From: Halomicrobium salinisoli
Lineage (GTDB): Archaea; Halobacteriota; Halobacteria; Halobacteriales; Haloarculaceae
Reading direction: 5' to 3'
Assembly (NCBI RefSeq): GCF_020405185.1
Contig: NZ_CP084463.1
Coordinates: forward strand, 3,162,001 to 3,226,000
Length of the DNA: 64,000 nt
Shown: one piece after another, positions 50,930 to 58,270 of the stretch
Position numbering within the stretch: position 1 is the first letter of the stretch
Layout of the letters: the number at the start of each line of letters is the position of its first letter
The notes under the pieces: generated by a model
What the model was told of the DNA's origin: nothing
Database searches by the model: none
The model's input: the letters and a program-made list of their open reading frames with translations, nothing else
Made by a program: the position numbers and the translations under genes

Positions 50930-52255
50930 ATGGACCACGAGGACCTCGTCGCCGCGTTCAGCCAGACCGTCGGCGTCGAGAAGGCCGACCGGCTGATCAC
51001 CGAGGCCGCCGAGGACCTCGGCATCGAGCCCGCCGGGACCTACAGCGACGGCGAGATCGACGACGTCTGCGACACCATCCAGCGCTCCGGCGACGGCTAC
51101 GTCCGCCTCGTGGCCAACGAGGTGCGCGTCCGCCTGCAGGCCCGGAGGCGCTTCGACGCCCTGCTGGACGAGATCACCGATCCCGTGGTGACCGTCGCCT
51201 TCGAGTCCACTCGGCCCATCGTCACCGCCGTCAACCCCGCCTTCGAGGAGACGTTCGGCTACGGCCCGGAGGCCGTCGGCGAGCCGCTGACCGAACTGAT
51301 CGTCCCGGAGGACCGCCGCCGCGACGCCGTCGACCGGTGGCTCCGCGCCGACCCGGACGACGGCGGCGTCGAGGTCGAGCGCCTCACCGCCGACGGCGAC
51401 CGCCGGACCCTCCTGTTCCGGCCGGTGGTCGTCACTCGCGGGGACGGCCGGATCGAGGGCCACGGCATCTACACCGACATCACCGAGCGCAAGCGCCGCG
51501 AGCGCCGGCTCCGCCACCAGAACGAGCAGCTCGAGCAGTTCGCCAGCGTCGTCTCCCACGACCTCCGCAACCCCCTGCAGGTCGCCCGAGGACGGGTGGA
51601 GGCCGCCCTCGCCGACGCCGACGACGAACGCCTTCGCGAGCACCTCGAGGCCGTCCAGGGCGCCAACGACCGCATGGAGCGGCTCATCGACGACCTGCTC
51701 ACGCTCGCCCGCGAGGGCCAGGTCGTCGAGCGCCAGACGCCCGTTCGGCTCGGCACCGTCGTCGACGACGCCTGGGCGGCCGTCGACGCCCCCGAGGCCA
51801 CGATCGAAGTGGACTGCGAGCACACCGTCACGGCCGACCGGTCGCGGCTCCAGCAACTCCTCGAGAACCTCCTGCGGAACGCCGTCGAGCACGGCTCGAC
51901 GAGCCCTCGCTCGACTTCGTCTCACGAGGACGCCGCTGGAGCAAGCTCCAGCGAGCCCTCTGTCACTGGCGCTCCGGAGGACGCCGTCGAACACGGTTCG
52001 ACGGACGAGGATCCGGTGACCGTCCGCGTCGAGGGCCTCGACGACGGGTTCTACGTCGAGGACGACGGGCCGGGTATCCCCCCAGCGGAGCGCGAGCGGG
52101 TGTTCGAGCACGGCTACACCTCCCGGACGGACGGGACCGGCCTCGGCCTCGCCATCGTGGAGGCCATCGCCGACGCCCACGAGTGGGAGGTGGCGGTCGG
52201 CGAGGGCGTCGACGGCGGCGCCCGCTTCGTTGTCACCGGCGTGACCGTCCTGTGA
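50930..52255 (+). CDS. PAS sensor histidine kinase
   Basis: The 441-residue cytoplasmic kinase has an N-terminal helical region, a PAS domain at about 75-190 (DEITDPVVTVAFESTRPIVT, HGIYTDITERKRRERRL), HisKA H-box SHDLRNPLQ near residue 208, N-box LLRNAVEHGST near 318, and G-boxes EDDGPGIPP and GTGLGLAIVEAIADAH. There is no transmembrane segment, so the FIST protein encoded immediately upstream is likely its input. A 34-residue insertion lies within the ATPase domain (see repeat at 51881-51996). Confidence 0.94.
   Translation: MDHEDLVAAFSQTVGVEKADRLITEAAEDLGIEPAGTYSDGEIDDVCDTIQRSGDGYVRLVANEVRVRLQARRRFDALLDEITDPVVTVAFESTRPIVTAVNPAFEETFGYGPEAVGEPLTELIVPEDRRRDAVDRWLRADPDDGGVEVERLTADGDRRTLLFRPVVVTRGDGRIEGHGIYTDITERKRRERRLRHQNEQLEQFASVVSHDLRNPLQVARGRVEAALADADDERLREHLEAVQGANDRMERLIDDLLTLAREGQVVERQTPVRLGTVVDDAWAAVDAPEATIEVDCEHTVTADRSRLQQLLENLLRNAVEHGSTSPRSTSSHEDAAGASSSEPSVTGAPEDAVEHGSTDEDPVTVRVEGLDDGFYVEDDGPGIPPAERERVFEHGYTSRTDGTGLGLAIVEAIADAHEWEVAVGEGVDGGARFVVTGVTVL
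51881..51996 (+). repeat. In-frame insertion with duplicated flank in kinase gene
   Basis: GCCGTCGAGCACGG (from 51881) and GCCGTCGAACACGG (from 51983) are near-identical flanks encoding AVEHGST twice. They border a 102-nt (34-codon) low-complexity insertion. Inside is the palindrome GCTGGAGC-AA-GCTCCAGC (about 51934-51951). The insertion sits between the N-box and the first G-box, a loop, and keeps the reading frame. Confidence 0.65.
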
Positions 52256-52292
52256 GTGTCTCGTCAGTTTGGTAGTGAGAAAACTCGGACGT

Positions 52293-52310
52293 GAACAGCC
52301 AGAAAGCCCC
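52293..52310 (+). repeat. Truncated copy D of the hairpin element (left box)
   Basis: GAACAGCCAGAAAGCCCC is identical to the left box of copies A and B1, but the expected arm, middle and right box are missing. It lies about 85 bp before the DUF373-like gene, probably as the remnant of an old copy. Confidence 0.6.
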
Positions 52311-52392
52311 GGCTGGCTCCTGCAATCACACGCTGCAGATTCTGGGAGCGTGGCGGAAGGGATTATACGGACCCGTCGTGAAACGTCGGACG

Positions 52393-53478
52393 ATGCTGCT
52401 GGTGCTGTGTGTCGACCTCGACGACGACCTCGGCCGCAAGACCGACTTCGACACGCCGGTGATCGGCCGGGACGCCGTCGAGGAGGCCGCCGTCGCGCTC
52501 GCCACCGCGGACCCGGAGGACTCCGACGTCAACGTCCTCTTCGAGGGGATCCACATCCACGACTCCATCACCGACGAGGCCGTGGAGGTCGCCGCCGTCA
52601 CCGGGACCGAGGCCGGCGACGTCGCGGCCAACCGCGCGGTCGGCGAGGAGGTCGACACCGTCCTCGCATCGCTGGCCACCGGGGAGGACGTCCGCGCCCT
52701 GCTGGTCACCGACGGCGCCCAGGACGAGTCCGTCGTGCCGGTCATCCGCTCGCGGATCCACATCGACGGCGTCCGCCGCGTCGTCGTCCGCCAGGCACAG
52801 GACCTCGAGTCGATGTACTACACCATCAAGCAGGTGCTCGACGACCCCGAGACCCGCGGGACCATCCTCGTGCCGCTCGGAATCTTGCTGTTGATCTACC
52901 CGCTGGCGATCCTCGCCGACGCGCTCCAGTTGCCCGGCTCCGCCCTGGGGATCATCTCCGGCCTGCTCGGCCTGTACGTCCTCGCGCGCGGGTTGGGCGC
53001 CGAGGACCTGCTGGACGAGACCGTCGACCAGGTCCGGTCCGGACTGTACACCGGCCGCGTGACCATCATCACCTACGTCGTCGCCGCGGCCCTGCTGGTG
53101 ATCGGCGGAGTCAGCGGCGCCCAGGCGGTCCGGGAGTTCCCGACCGCCTCGGCTCCGCAGGTGCTGGCCGCGCTCGTCTACGGCGCAGTCCAGTGGTTCG
53201 CCGCCGCCGGCGTCACCACCAGCTTCGGCCGCGTCACCGACGAGTACCTCTCCGACAGCTTCGAGTGGCGCTACCTCAACGCCCCCTTCTACGTGCTCGC
53301 CATCGCCGTCGTCCTCCGGGGCGTCAGCGGCTTCTTCCTCGAACTGGTCGGCATCTCCTACCTCGCGATGGCCCTGACCGGCGGCACCCTGCTGGGCCTG
53401 GGTAGCACGCTCGCCTTCGCCGTCGCCGAGACCCGCTTCGAGGCCGATCCGGCAACGTCAAGCGGTCGCGGGTCCTGA
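52393..53478 (+). CDS. DUF373-family membrane protein
   Basis: The 361-residue protein has a soluble N-terminal half (MLLVLCVDLDDDLGRKTDFD, IGRDAVEEAAVALATADPED) and a C-terminal half with six or so helices (TILVPLGILLLIYPLAILAD, IITYVVAAALLVIGGVSG, ITISYLAMALTGG-type segments near the end). DUF373 is widespread in archaea; its function is not known. The in-frame start at 52291 would run through the repeat remnant, so ATG 52393 is preferred. Confidence 0.88.
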   Translation: MLLVLCVDLDDDLGRKTDFDTPVIGRDAVEEAAVALATADPEDSDVNVLFEGIHIHDSITDEAVEVAAVTGTEAGDVAANRAVGEEVDTVLASLATGEDVRALLVTDGAQDESVVPVIRSRIHIDGVRRVVVRQAQDLESMYYTIKQVLDDPETRGTILVPLGILLLIYPLAILADALQLPGSALGIISGLLGLYVLARGLGAEDLLDETVDQVRSGLYTGRVTIITYVVAAALLVIGGVSGAQAVREFPTASAPQVLAALVYGAVQWFAAAGVTTSFGRVTDEYLSDSFEWRYLNAPFYVLAIAVVLRGVSGFFLELVGISYLAMALTGGTLLGLGSTLAFAVAETRFEADPATSSGRGS

Positions 53479-53488
53479 CTTCCGCCCG

Positions 53489-53782
53489 ATGTACGTCTCC
53501 AGGGCCGTCGAGACCATCCGCGAGGACCCCGTCCCCGGCGAGCGCGTCGCGCTCGTGCTGGAAACCGACGACGACGCCGACCCGGACGCCGTCGCCGCCG
53601 CGGCCGAAGGCGCCGGCGCCGACGTCGAGCGCCGCCTCCAGTTCGGCGACCTGGAGGTCAGCGTCGATCAGGAGGCGGTGGGGGCGGTCTGCGAGATCGA
53701 CGGCCTCGCCGCCGTCCAGACCGCCGATGCGATCGGCATCCACCCCGACGAGGCCGAGGAGGACGTCGACCCCGACGCGTGA
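53489..53782 (+). CDS. Small acidic protein, unknown function
   Basis: The 97-residue acidic product starts MYVSRAVETIREDPVPGERV and reads as two beta-alpha units (ALVLETDDDADPDAVAAAAE and LQFGDLEVSVDQEAVGAVCE), perhaps a ferredoxin-like fold. It begins 10 bp after the DUF373-family stop and is probably co-transcribed with it. No family recognised. Confidence 0.7.
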   Translation: MYVSRAVETIREDPVPGERVALVLETDDDADPDAVAAAAEGAGADVERRLQFGDLEVSVDQEAVGAVCEIDGLAAVQTADAIGIHPDEAEEDVDPDA

Positions 53783-53824
53783 TTCCGGGCAGTTTTTGAG
53801 AGATGCGGCGCAAGCGAGTCGTGA

Positions 53825-53928
53825 GGGCACGTAGCTCAGTCCGGATAGAGCGTCGGACTTCTATCCCCGGGACGATCGTGTCGGGGGAAGACATCCGACG
53901 GTCGTGGGTTCGAATCCCACCGTGCCCG
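53825..53928 (+). tRNA. tRNA-Arg (anticodon TCT) with intron
   Basis: Acceptor stem GGGCACG/CGTGCCC, D-arm GCTCAGTCCGGATAGAGC, anticodon stem TCGGA/TCCGA, anticodon TCT at 53860-53862, T-arm loop TTCGAAT. A 29-nt intron at 53864-53892 lies between positions 37 and 38. The splice site forms a canonical bulge-helix-bulge: CTTC (53858-53861) pairs with GAAG (53887-53890), with 3-nt bulges TAT and ACA. Discriminator is G. Confidence 0.93.
53864..53892 (+). other. tRNA intron (bulge-helix-bulge)
   Basis: The 29-nt intron begins TCCCCGGGACGATCG and ends GGGGGAAGAC. Its inner hairpin CCCCG/CGGGG closes the 5' part. Predicted cleavage is after the second base of each 3-nt bulge (TA^T and AC^A). This is the standard archaeal tRNA endonuclease target, so splicing should follow that rule. 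Confidence 0.85.
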
Positions 53929-54011
53929 CTTCTGCGAGGAGCGGACGCGACGAGCGAAGCGGCAACTGGGATTCGAACCACGGCAGACCGAGCGGAGCGA
54001 GGTCTGGCATC

Positions 54012-54034
54012 GGGTTCGAATCCCACCGTGCCCG
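54012..54034 (+). repeat. Duplicated 3' end of tRNA-Arg (att-like)
   Basis: A 23-bp exact copy of the tRNA-Arg 3' end (53906-53928), beginning GGGTTCGAATCCCACCGTGC, 106 bp away on the same strand. Between the copies is an inverted T-arm-like piece (GGGATTCGAACCACGG, 53969-53984). The pattern marks integration of an element at the tRNA. AT-rich island sequence starts about 350 bp to the right. Confidence 0.75.
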
Positions 54035-54040
54035 TGAAGC

Positions 54041-54353
54041 CGCCGAGTACGTAGAAGCAGACGTGGTCCACACCGGGAAAGACCTCCATCCCGAGCGCAA
54101 GCGGCTCTCTACGCTGGCGTTCTACAAGGCAGCGAAGAAATCGGCCGAGTTTTTCGAGCGATGGCCTGCTGACTCCGACGCTCCGACCGATCGCCTCTTC
54201 GGTGGCTCACTCGAAGAGATCGAGAAGGCGACCGGCTACGATCCCGACGACGCTGCGCCCTGGAGTTGGAATCTGCGTGCTGGGCTCTTCGAGGAAGATA
54301 TCAAATGGGATGCGCTTCTTGATCTCCTCAAAGAGAAAGGCCCAGCAGAGTGA
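54041..54353 (+). pseudogene. C-terminal remnant of an unidentified gene
   Basis: The open frame after the duplicated tRNA end has normal G+C-rich haloarchaeal codons and reads EYVEADVVHTGKDLHPERKR and FERWPADSDAPTDRLFGG. It lacks any initiation codon in the frame and the N-terminus is replaced by tRNA-end sequence, so it is likely the 3' part of a gene cut by recombination. No family recognised. Confidence 0.5.
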
Positions 54354-54463
54354 TCACAACCCACCCACCAACTCACCGATAGGTGGGGATTGGTGTGCTT
54401 TGAATATCTACCCATCATCTTTTTATTGTAATATAAGTAATCAACTGTAGCTTGATTGTGCTC

Positions 54464-55402
54464 ATGGAACTAGTGAATAGTGCATTACATTATCTAAAAA
54501 TAATAATTACCAAATCTATAGGTGGACTAAGGGATAAGCTGTCCGAAGCCACCGTATCAATCAGGCAGAGATACAATCATTTCTCTAATTCCCTTCAATC
54601 AGACTATAATAAGTTCATGAACTACCACCTACCAGCGGTGAAATTCAATTCAATTAGCTCAGTTATATGGATTCTTGCAGTTTGTGTCATCATAATAAGG
54701 TACTTTTTCTTCTTGTTTGCTGCAATAATTATACTCAGATTTTCATTTAGAGTGCAACAGCATATACACCCTATTACTGAGATTATTGCAGGTGCTGCCC
54801 TCATTATCCCACTATCTAGAATTACATCGAGTATCTTTGTGACATACGTTTATGCGTTTAAGGTTGTGAAAAATAAGGGATCATCATTTCTCTCCAAGAG
54901 AGCACCACCTTATTCACAAGACAGGACTGACCAGTCGTTATCTCGGGCAGAAATAGATCAGGATAGGATCTCAGACAAGAACACCAGCTGGTGGTTCTAT
55001 ACTAATATCTGCACAATTCTGTTTTTAGCCATTCTTATCGCCGTCAGTTCTGATGTGATTGAAAGTATCCCCTCGGAGACGGTCGTCAATGTTGGAAGTA
55101 TGTTAGTCGATATCATTCGTTTTCTTTTCCCATTCAATATTATAATATATGTCCTGAATGAGATATCGGGGATTGATGAAGAGACTCTGGCTAGAATCAC
55201 CGTTGCAGTATTCATTCCTGCCCTATTTTACAGTATTCCTATGGTCAATCACATTGCCATAATGCGGTCAAGGGTTCGTCAGATGATAAATGACCATAAG
55301 GATGGAAACTTGTTTGACAAGATTTCGTTCATACTAGGAGCTATAATGATGGTTGCGATGGCCGTGGTCTTCGTCTTAGTATTTATACATAGTCTGAGCT
55401 GA
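54464..55402 (+). CDS. AT-rich multi-pass membrane protein (island)
   Basis: The 312-residue product has at least six hydrophobic helices: SSVIWILAVCVIIIRYFFFLFAAIII-type segment at residues 65-90, ITEIIAGAALIIPLSRITSS, NICTILFLAILIAVSS, LFPFNIIIYVLNEISG, RITVAVFIPALFYSIPM, IMMVAMAVVFVLVFIH. It is strongly AT-rich and codon-biased unlike all neighbours, so recent acquisition is likely. ATG at 54464 is preferred over TTG at 54452. No family recognised. Confidence 0.75.
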   Translation: MELVNSALHYLKIIITKSIGGLRDKLSEATVSIRQRYNHFSNSLQSDYNKFMNYHLPAVKFNSISSVIWILAVCVIIIRYFFFLFAAIIILRFSFRVQQHIHPITEIIAGAALIIPLSRITSSIFVTYVYAFKVVKNKGSSFLSKRAPPYSQDRTDQSLSRAEIDQDRISDKNTSWWFYTNICTILFLAILIAVSSDVIESIPSETVVNVGSMLVDIIRFLFPFNIIIYVLNEISGIDEETLARITVAVFIPALFYSIPMVNHIAIMRSRVRQMINDHKDGNLFDKISFILGAIMMVAMAVVFVLVFIHSLS

Positions 55403-55415
55403 TCTATATTACATC

Positions 55416-56204
55416 TTAAGTGAGATTGAGATTCTCATGTTTGTAGGTATATATGTTAATATCTTGATCTACACAATATGAGGCCAACAGGGCAGGATCA
55501 ATATCACGCCAATCTCCTGGACCTTCATCCAATGAACTTGGAAAGGCAACTCGAACTCCCTCGCCACTCAGTTCCTGTCCGTACAACTCAACCTGCGTCT
55601 CAGGTGGTAACACTTCGACGACGATACCGACTGATGCGTCAGGATCATCCTTCTTTTTTACCCGATCTCCTGGTTCGAATGGATTCTCCGGCTTTTGATT
55701 CAGGTGAGCCGTGTTCGGGCCGAGGTCTTGAAGACTGTTCATTGGTCTCGACGGGAGGTGGCGTAATCGCTCCGGTTCATCCCCGGAATACTGTGCCTGA
55801 GTTCTTACCTTCGAATCCAGCGTGTCCACTCGTTCCCATCCGAGTAGAATCAACGAATCCTCCTTATCTCGGTGCCAGCACATGACGATAATATCGTCGT
55901 CTGCATCTTTTTCTATCAGATTCTGCGGTCGGAATGCTGACACGCCCCTCGACGTCTTCACATCGACCTCGTAGCCGAACACCTCGAAGTCGTGGCCGGC
56001 GAAGCTTTCCGGGTTGCACCGCCGGATCGCGTCCTCGTTCTGCCACTCCCACATCTCCGTGGGGAGATACTCCCGACAGAACTGCTCGAAGGCGATCTCC
56101 CCGAGATTGCCGACGCGCTTGCTGTCGACGTCGTCCGCTCCCTGTTGTTTCGCCTGGTAATCCGCTCTGGTCCGATCGATATCGCTCGGTGTGTATTGAT
56201 ACAT
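55416..56204 (-). CDS. PD-(D/E)XK nuclease-like protein (island)
   Basis: The 262-residue protein has the nuclease pattern GNLGEIAFEQFCREYL (Glu), followed by HDFEVFGYEVDVKTSR (Asp, then Asp-x-Lys). The C-terminal third contains an SH3-like barrel (EPGDRVKKKDDPDASVGIVV, GVRVAFPSS). It may be a restriction- or defence-type nuclease. The 5' half of the gene is G+C-rich and the 3' half AT-richer, suggesting a mixed origin. Convergent with the AT-rich membrane protein, 13 bp apart. Confidence 0.75.
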   Translation of the reverse strand: MYQYTPSDIDRTRADYQAKQQGADDVDSKRVGNLGEIAFEQFCREYLPTEMWEWQNEDAIRRCNPESFAGHDFEVFGYEVDVKTSRGVSAFRPQNLIEKDADDDIIVMCWHRDKEDSLILLGWERVDTLDSKVRTQAQYSGDEPERLRHLPSRPMNSLQDLGPNTAHLNQKPENPFEPGDRVKKKDDPDASVGIVVEVLPPETQVELYGQELSGEGVRVAFPSSLDEGPGDWRDIDPALLASYCVDQDINIYTYKHENLNLT

Positions 56205-56303
56205 TGGCTCGTCGTCTGGTAGTTTCCACCAGACTGACCGATATTAAATACTTTCGCGCGGTTACAGAACGTGAGGGGCCAGTAAAACTGCCAGTGCGGG
56301 CGG

Positions 56304-56603
56304 TTAGCTCCCGCTCGGCAACTCCCGCAGACACCCCTGACAGTACGTCGCCTCCGCGAGGTTGTCGGTGCCGCAGGCCTCGCAGACGACAGTGTCTGTC
56401 CCGGCGTCGGGGAGCAGTTCGGCGGTCACGGCGGCGGGGCTGGGCGAGGACTCCAGATAGCCCTGCTCGCGGGCCATCTCGACGAGTTCGTCGTCGCGCA
56501 TGGCTTCAAGGCCGCGCCAGAGGCCCAGGAAGAGCAGCGTGGGCGCGACGATGACGAACACGGCGGCCCCGACGCGCAGCGCGAGTTCGGCCTGCCCGAC
56601 CAT
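56304..56603 (-). CDS. Single-TM protein with C-terminal zinc ribbon
   Basis: The 99-residue product has one hydrophobic helix near the N-terminus (LRVGAAVFVIVAPTLLFLGL), a basic/helical linker, and a C-terminal zinc ribbon CEACGTDNLAEATYCQGC. This looks like a membrane-tethered regulator or adaptor. Start ATG at 56603 (MVGQAELALRVGA). No named family. Confidence 0.78.
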   Translation of the reverse strand: MVGQAELALRVGAAVFVIVAPTLLFLGLWRGLEAMRDDELVEMAREQGYLESSPSPAAVTAELLPDAGTDTVVCEACGTDNLAEATYCQGCLRELPSGS

Positions 56604-56805
56604 AGCGTGCCCACGGGCGCCAGGAGTGTGTAGTTGACGCCTGGGAAACACAGCTACACCGAAGACGGGCCGCGAGAACGGCAGTAACGTCCGGTTATCG
56701 AATCTAGCGGCAGTTGTGAAAGCCGCTAATCCGCCGTTATCACCCTACTCTCCACGGCGCCTGCGGCGCCGTTCCGATTCGAGGTCTTCGCTCCGAACGC
56801 GTCGC

Positions 56806-57903
56806 TCAGACCTCGCTCTCCTCGAAGCCGTCCTCGAACCGGAACGTCCCGTCCCGCTGGACGACCTCGCCGTCGACCTCGATGTAGGAGTCCTCGCTCA
56901 TGTCGACGATCATGTCCACGTGGACGGCGGACTGGTTCTGCTCGTTGCCCTCGCCGACGGTGTCGTCGTAGGCGCGGCCGACGGCCATGTGGACGGTGTC
57001 GCCCATCTTCTCGTCGAACAGCATGTTGTAGGTGAACCGGTCGATGTCGCGGTTCATGCCGATGCCGAGTTCGCCGAGGCGGCGGGCGCCGTCGTCGGTG
57101 TTGAGAACCTCCGTGAGAACCTCCTCGTTCTTCTCGGCGGAGTGGTCGACGACTTCGCCGCCCTCGAACGCCAGGTAGACGTCGGTGACCTCGCGGCCCT
57201 GGTGATAGAGGGGCTTGTCGAAGAGGACCTCGCCCTCGACGCTGTCGGGGACGGGCGCAGTGAACACCTCGCCGCCGGGCATGTTGTGCTCGCCGTAGTC
57301 GTTCAGCGTCGGGTTGCCGGCGACGCTCATGGTGACGTCGGTGGTGTCGCCGGAGACGATGCGGACCTCGTCGGCGGGGTCCATGATCTCGACCATCTGG
57401 GCCTGGTGCTCGCGGACGGCGTCCCAGTCCTTGTTGACGGCGTCGTAGACGAACTCCTCGTAGGCTTCCGTCGAGAGCTCGGCCAGCTGGGCGTTGGCGG
57501 GCGCGGGGAACTGGGTGAGACACCAGCGCTTGGAGAGGCGCTCGTCGAGGATGGGCTGGTGGGCCTGCGAACGAGCGGCGTTGGTCTCGGGATCGACGTC
57601 GCTGGTCTCGGTGACGTTGTCGTCGGCCCGGATCGCGATGTACGCGTCGGACTCCTCGACCAGTGCGAGTTCGTGGTCGGGCGTCTCGAAGTCGCCGTCG
57701 TGGGCGCGCAGGTACGCCCGGCTCGCGCGGTCGCTGGCCAGGACGGTGTGGGGGTTCGCTCCGACCTCGCCGATCAGTTCGTGCAGGGCGACGACGAGGT
57801 CCTCTGCGGCGGGCGGGGCGCGGACGATCACGTCGTCACCGGGCTGGAGGTCGACGGAGTGGTCGACGACGATCTCGGCGTGCTCGCGGATGCGCGGGTC
57901 CAT
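56806..57903 (-). CDS. M29-family aminopeptidase
   Basis: The 365-residue protein is a thermophilic metallopeptidase of the M29 (AmpS/AmpT) type, releasing N-terminal residues from peptides. Visible are the N-terminal HAEIVVDHSVDLQPGDDVIV, the metal-site-rich segment KRWCLTQFPAPANAQLAELS, and the C-terminal FAFEGGEVVDHSAEKNEEVL, GELGIGMNRDIDRFTYNMLF, and NQSAVHVDMIVDMSEDSYIEV with His and Asp/Glu ligands. The 57903 ATG (MDPRIREHAEIVV) is preferred over an upstream in-frame start at 57930. Confidence 0.9.
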   Translation of the reverse strand: MDPRIREHAEIVVDHSVDLQPGDDVIVRAPPAAEDLVVALHELIGEVGANPHTVLASDRASRAYLRAHDGDFETPDHELALVEESDAYIAIRADDNVTETSDVDPETNAARSQAHQPILDERLSKRWCLTQFPAPANAQLAELSTEAYEEFVYDAVNKDWDAVREHQAQMVEIMDPADEVRIVSGDTTDVTMSVAGNPTLNDYGEHNMPGGEVFTAPVPDSVEGEVLFDKPLYHQGREVTDVYLAFEGGEVVDHSAEKNEEVLTEVLNTDDGARRLGELGIGMNRDIDRFTYNMLFDEKMGDTVHMAVGRAYDDTVGEGNEQNQSAVHVDMIVDMSEDSYIEVDGEVVQRDGTFRFEDGFEESEV

Positions 57904-57973
57904 ACCGAATCCCTCGGACGGGGCGCGCAAAAACGATTGGTCATGCGGCGACGTACCGCACGGCCGGCGGGAG

Positions 57974-58108
57974 CTACCGCTTGCGCTTCCGCTGGCTGTC
58001 CTCGACGCCCTGCTTGAATCCCTTGACCGTGCGTCGGACCATCAGGTAGAGGAAGAATACCAGCGCGAGGAGGGCGGCGAGGATACCGTAGGTGATGAGG
58101 TCGGGCAT
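57974..58108 (-). CDS. Small single-TM protein
   Basis: The 44-residue product MPDLITYGILAALLALVFFL has one membrane helix followed by a strongly basic C-terminus (VRRTVKGFKQGVEDSQRKRK). This topology (helix then basic cytoplasmic tail) is typical of small haloarchaeal membrane proteins. It lies 70 bp upstream of the M29 gene and could be co-transcribed. The frame is open upstream, but the start is chosen at 58108. Confidence 0.55.
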   Translation of the reverse strand: MPDLITYGILAALLALVFFLYLMVRRTVKGFKQGVEDSQRKRKR

Positions 58109-58215
58109 GGGCGGCGCTTGGTCGGCGTCCGGGAAAGTCGTTTCGAGCGCTGGCGTCTGAACGCGAGGCGAGGGGTGGCACGAGCGCCGTGAATGGTCGC
58201 TCAGGAAGAGTAAAA

Positions 58216-58243
58216 TCACTCTTTGAGCAACACTAAAGGGTGA
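58216..58243. promoter_or_regulatory. Candidate operator of HTH gene
   Basis: TCACTCTTT (58216-58224) and AAAGGGTGA (58235-58243) form an inverted repeat (8 of 9 complementary) 27 bp before the ATG at 58271, overlapping the expected promoter; a TATA-like GTATAACAT lies at 58251-58259. The neighbouring gene encodes an ArsR-like HTH protein, so autoregulation is plausible. Confidence 0.45.
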
Positions 58244-58270
58244 GACGGTCGTATAACATATAGAACGATC

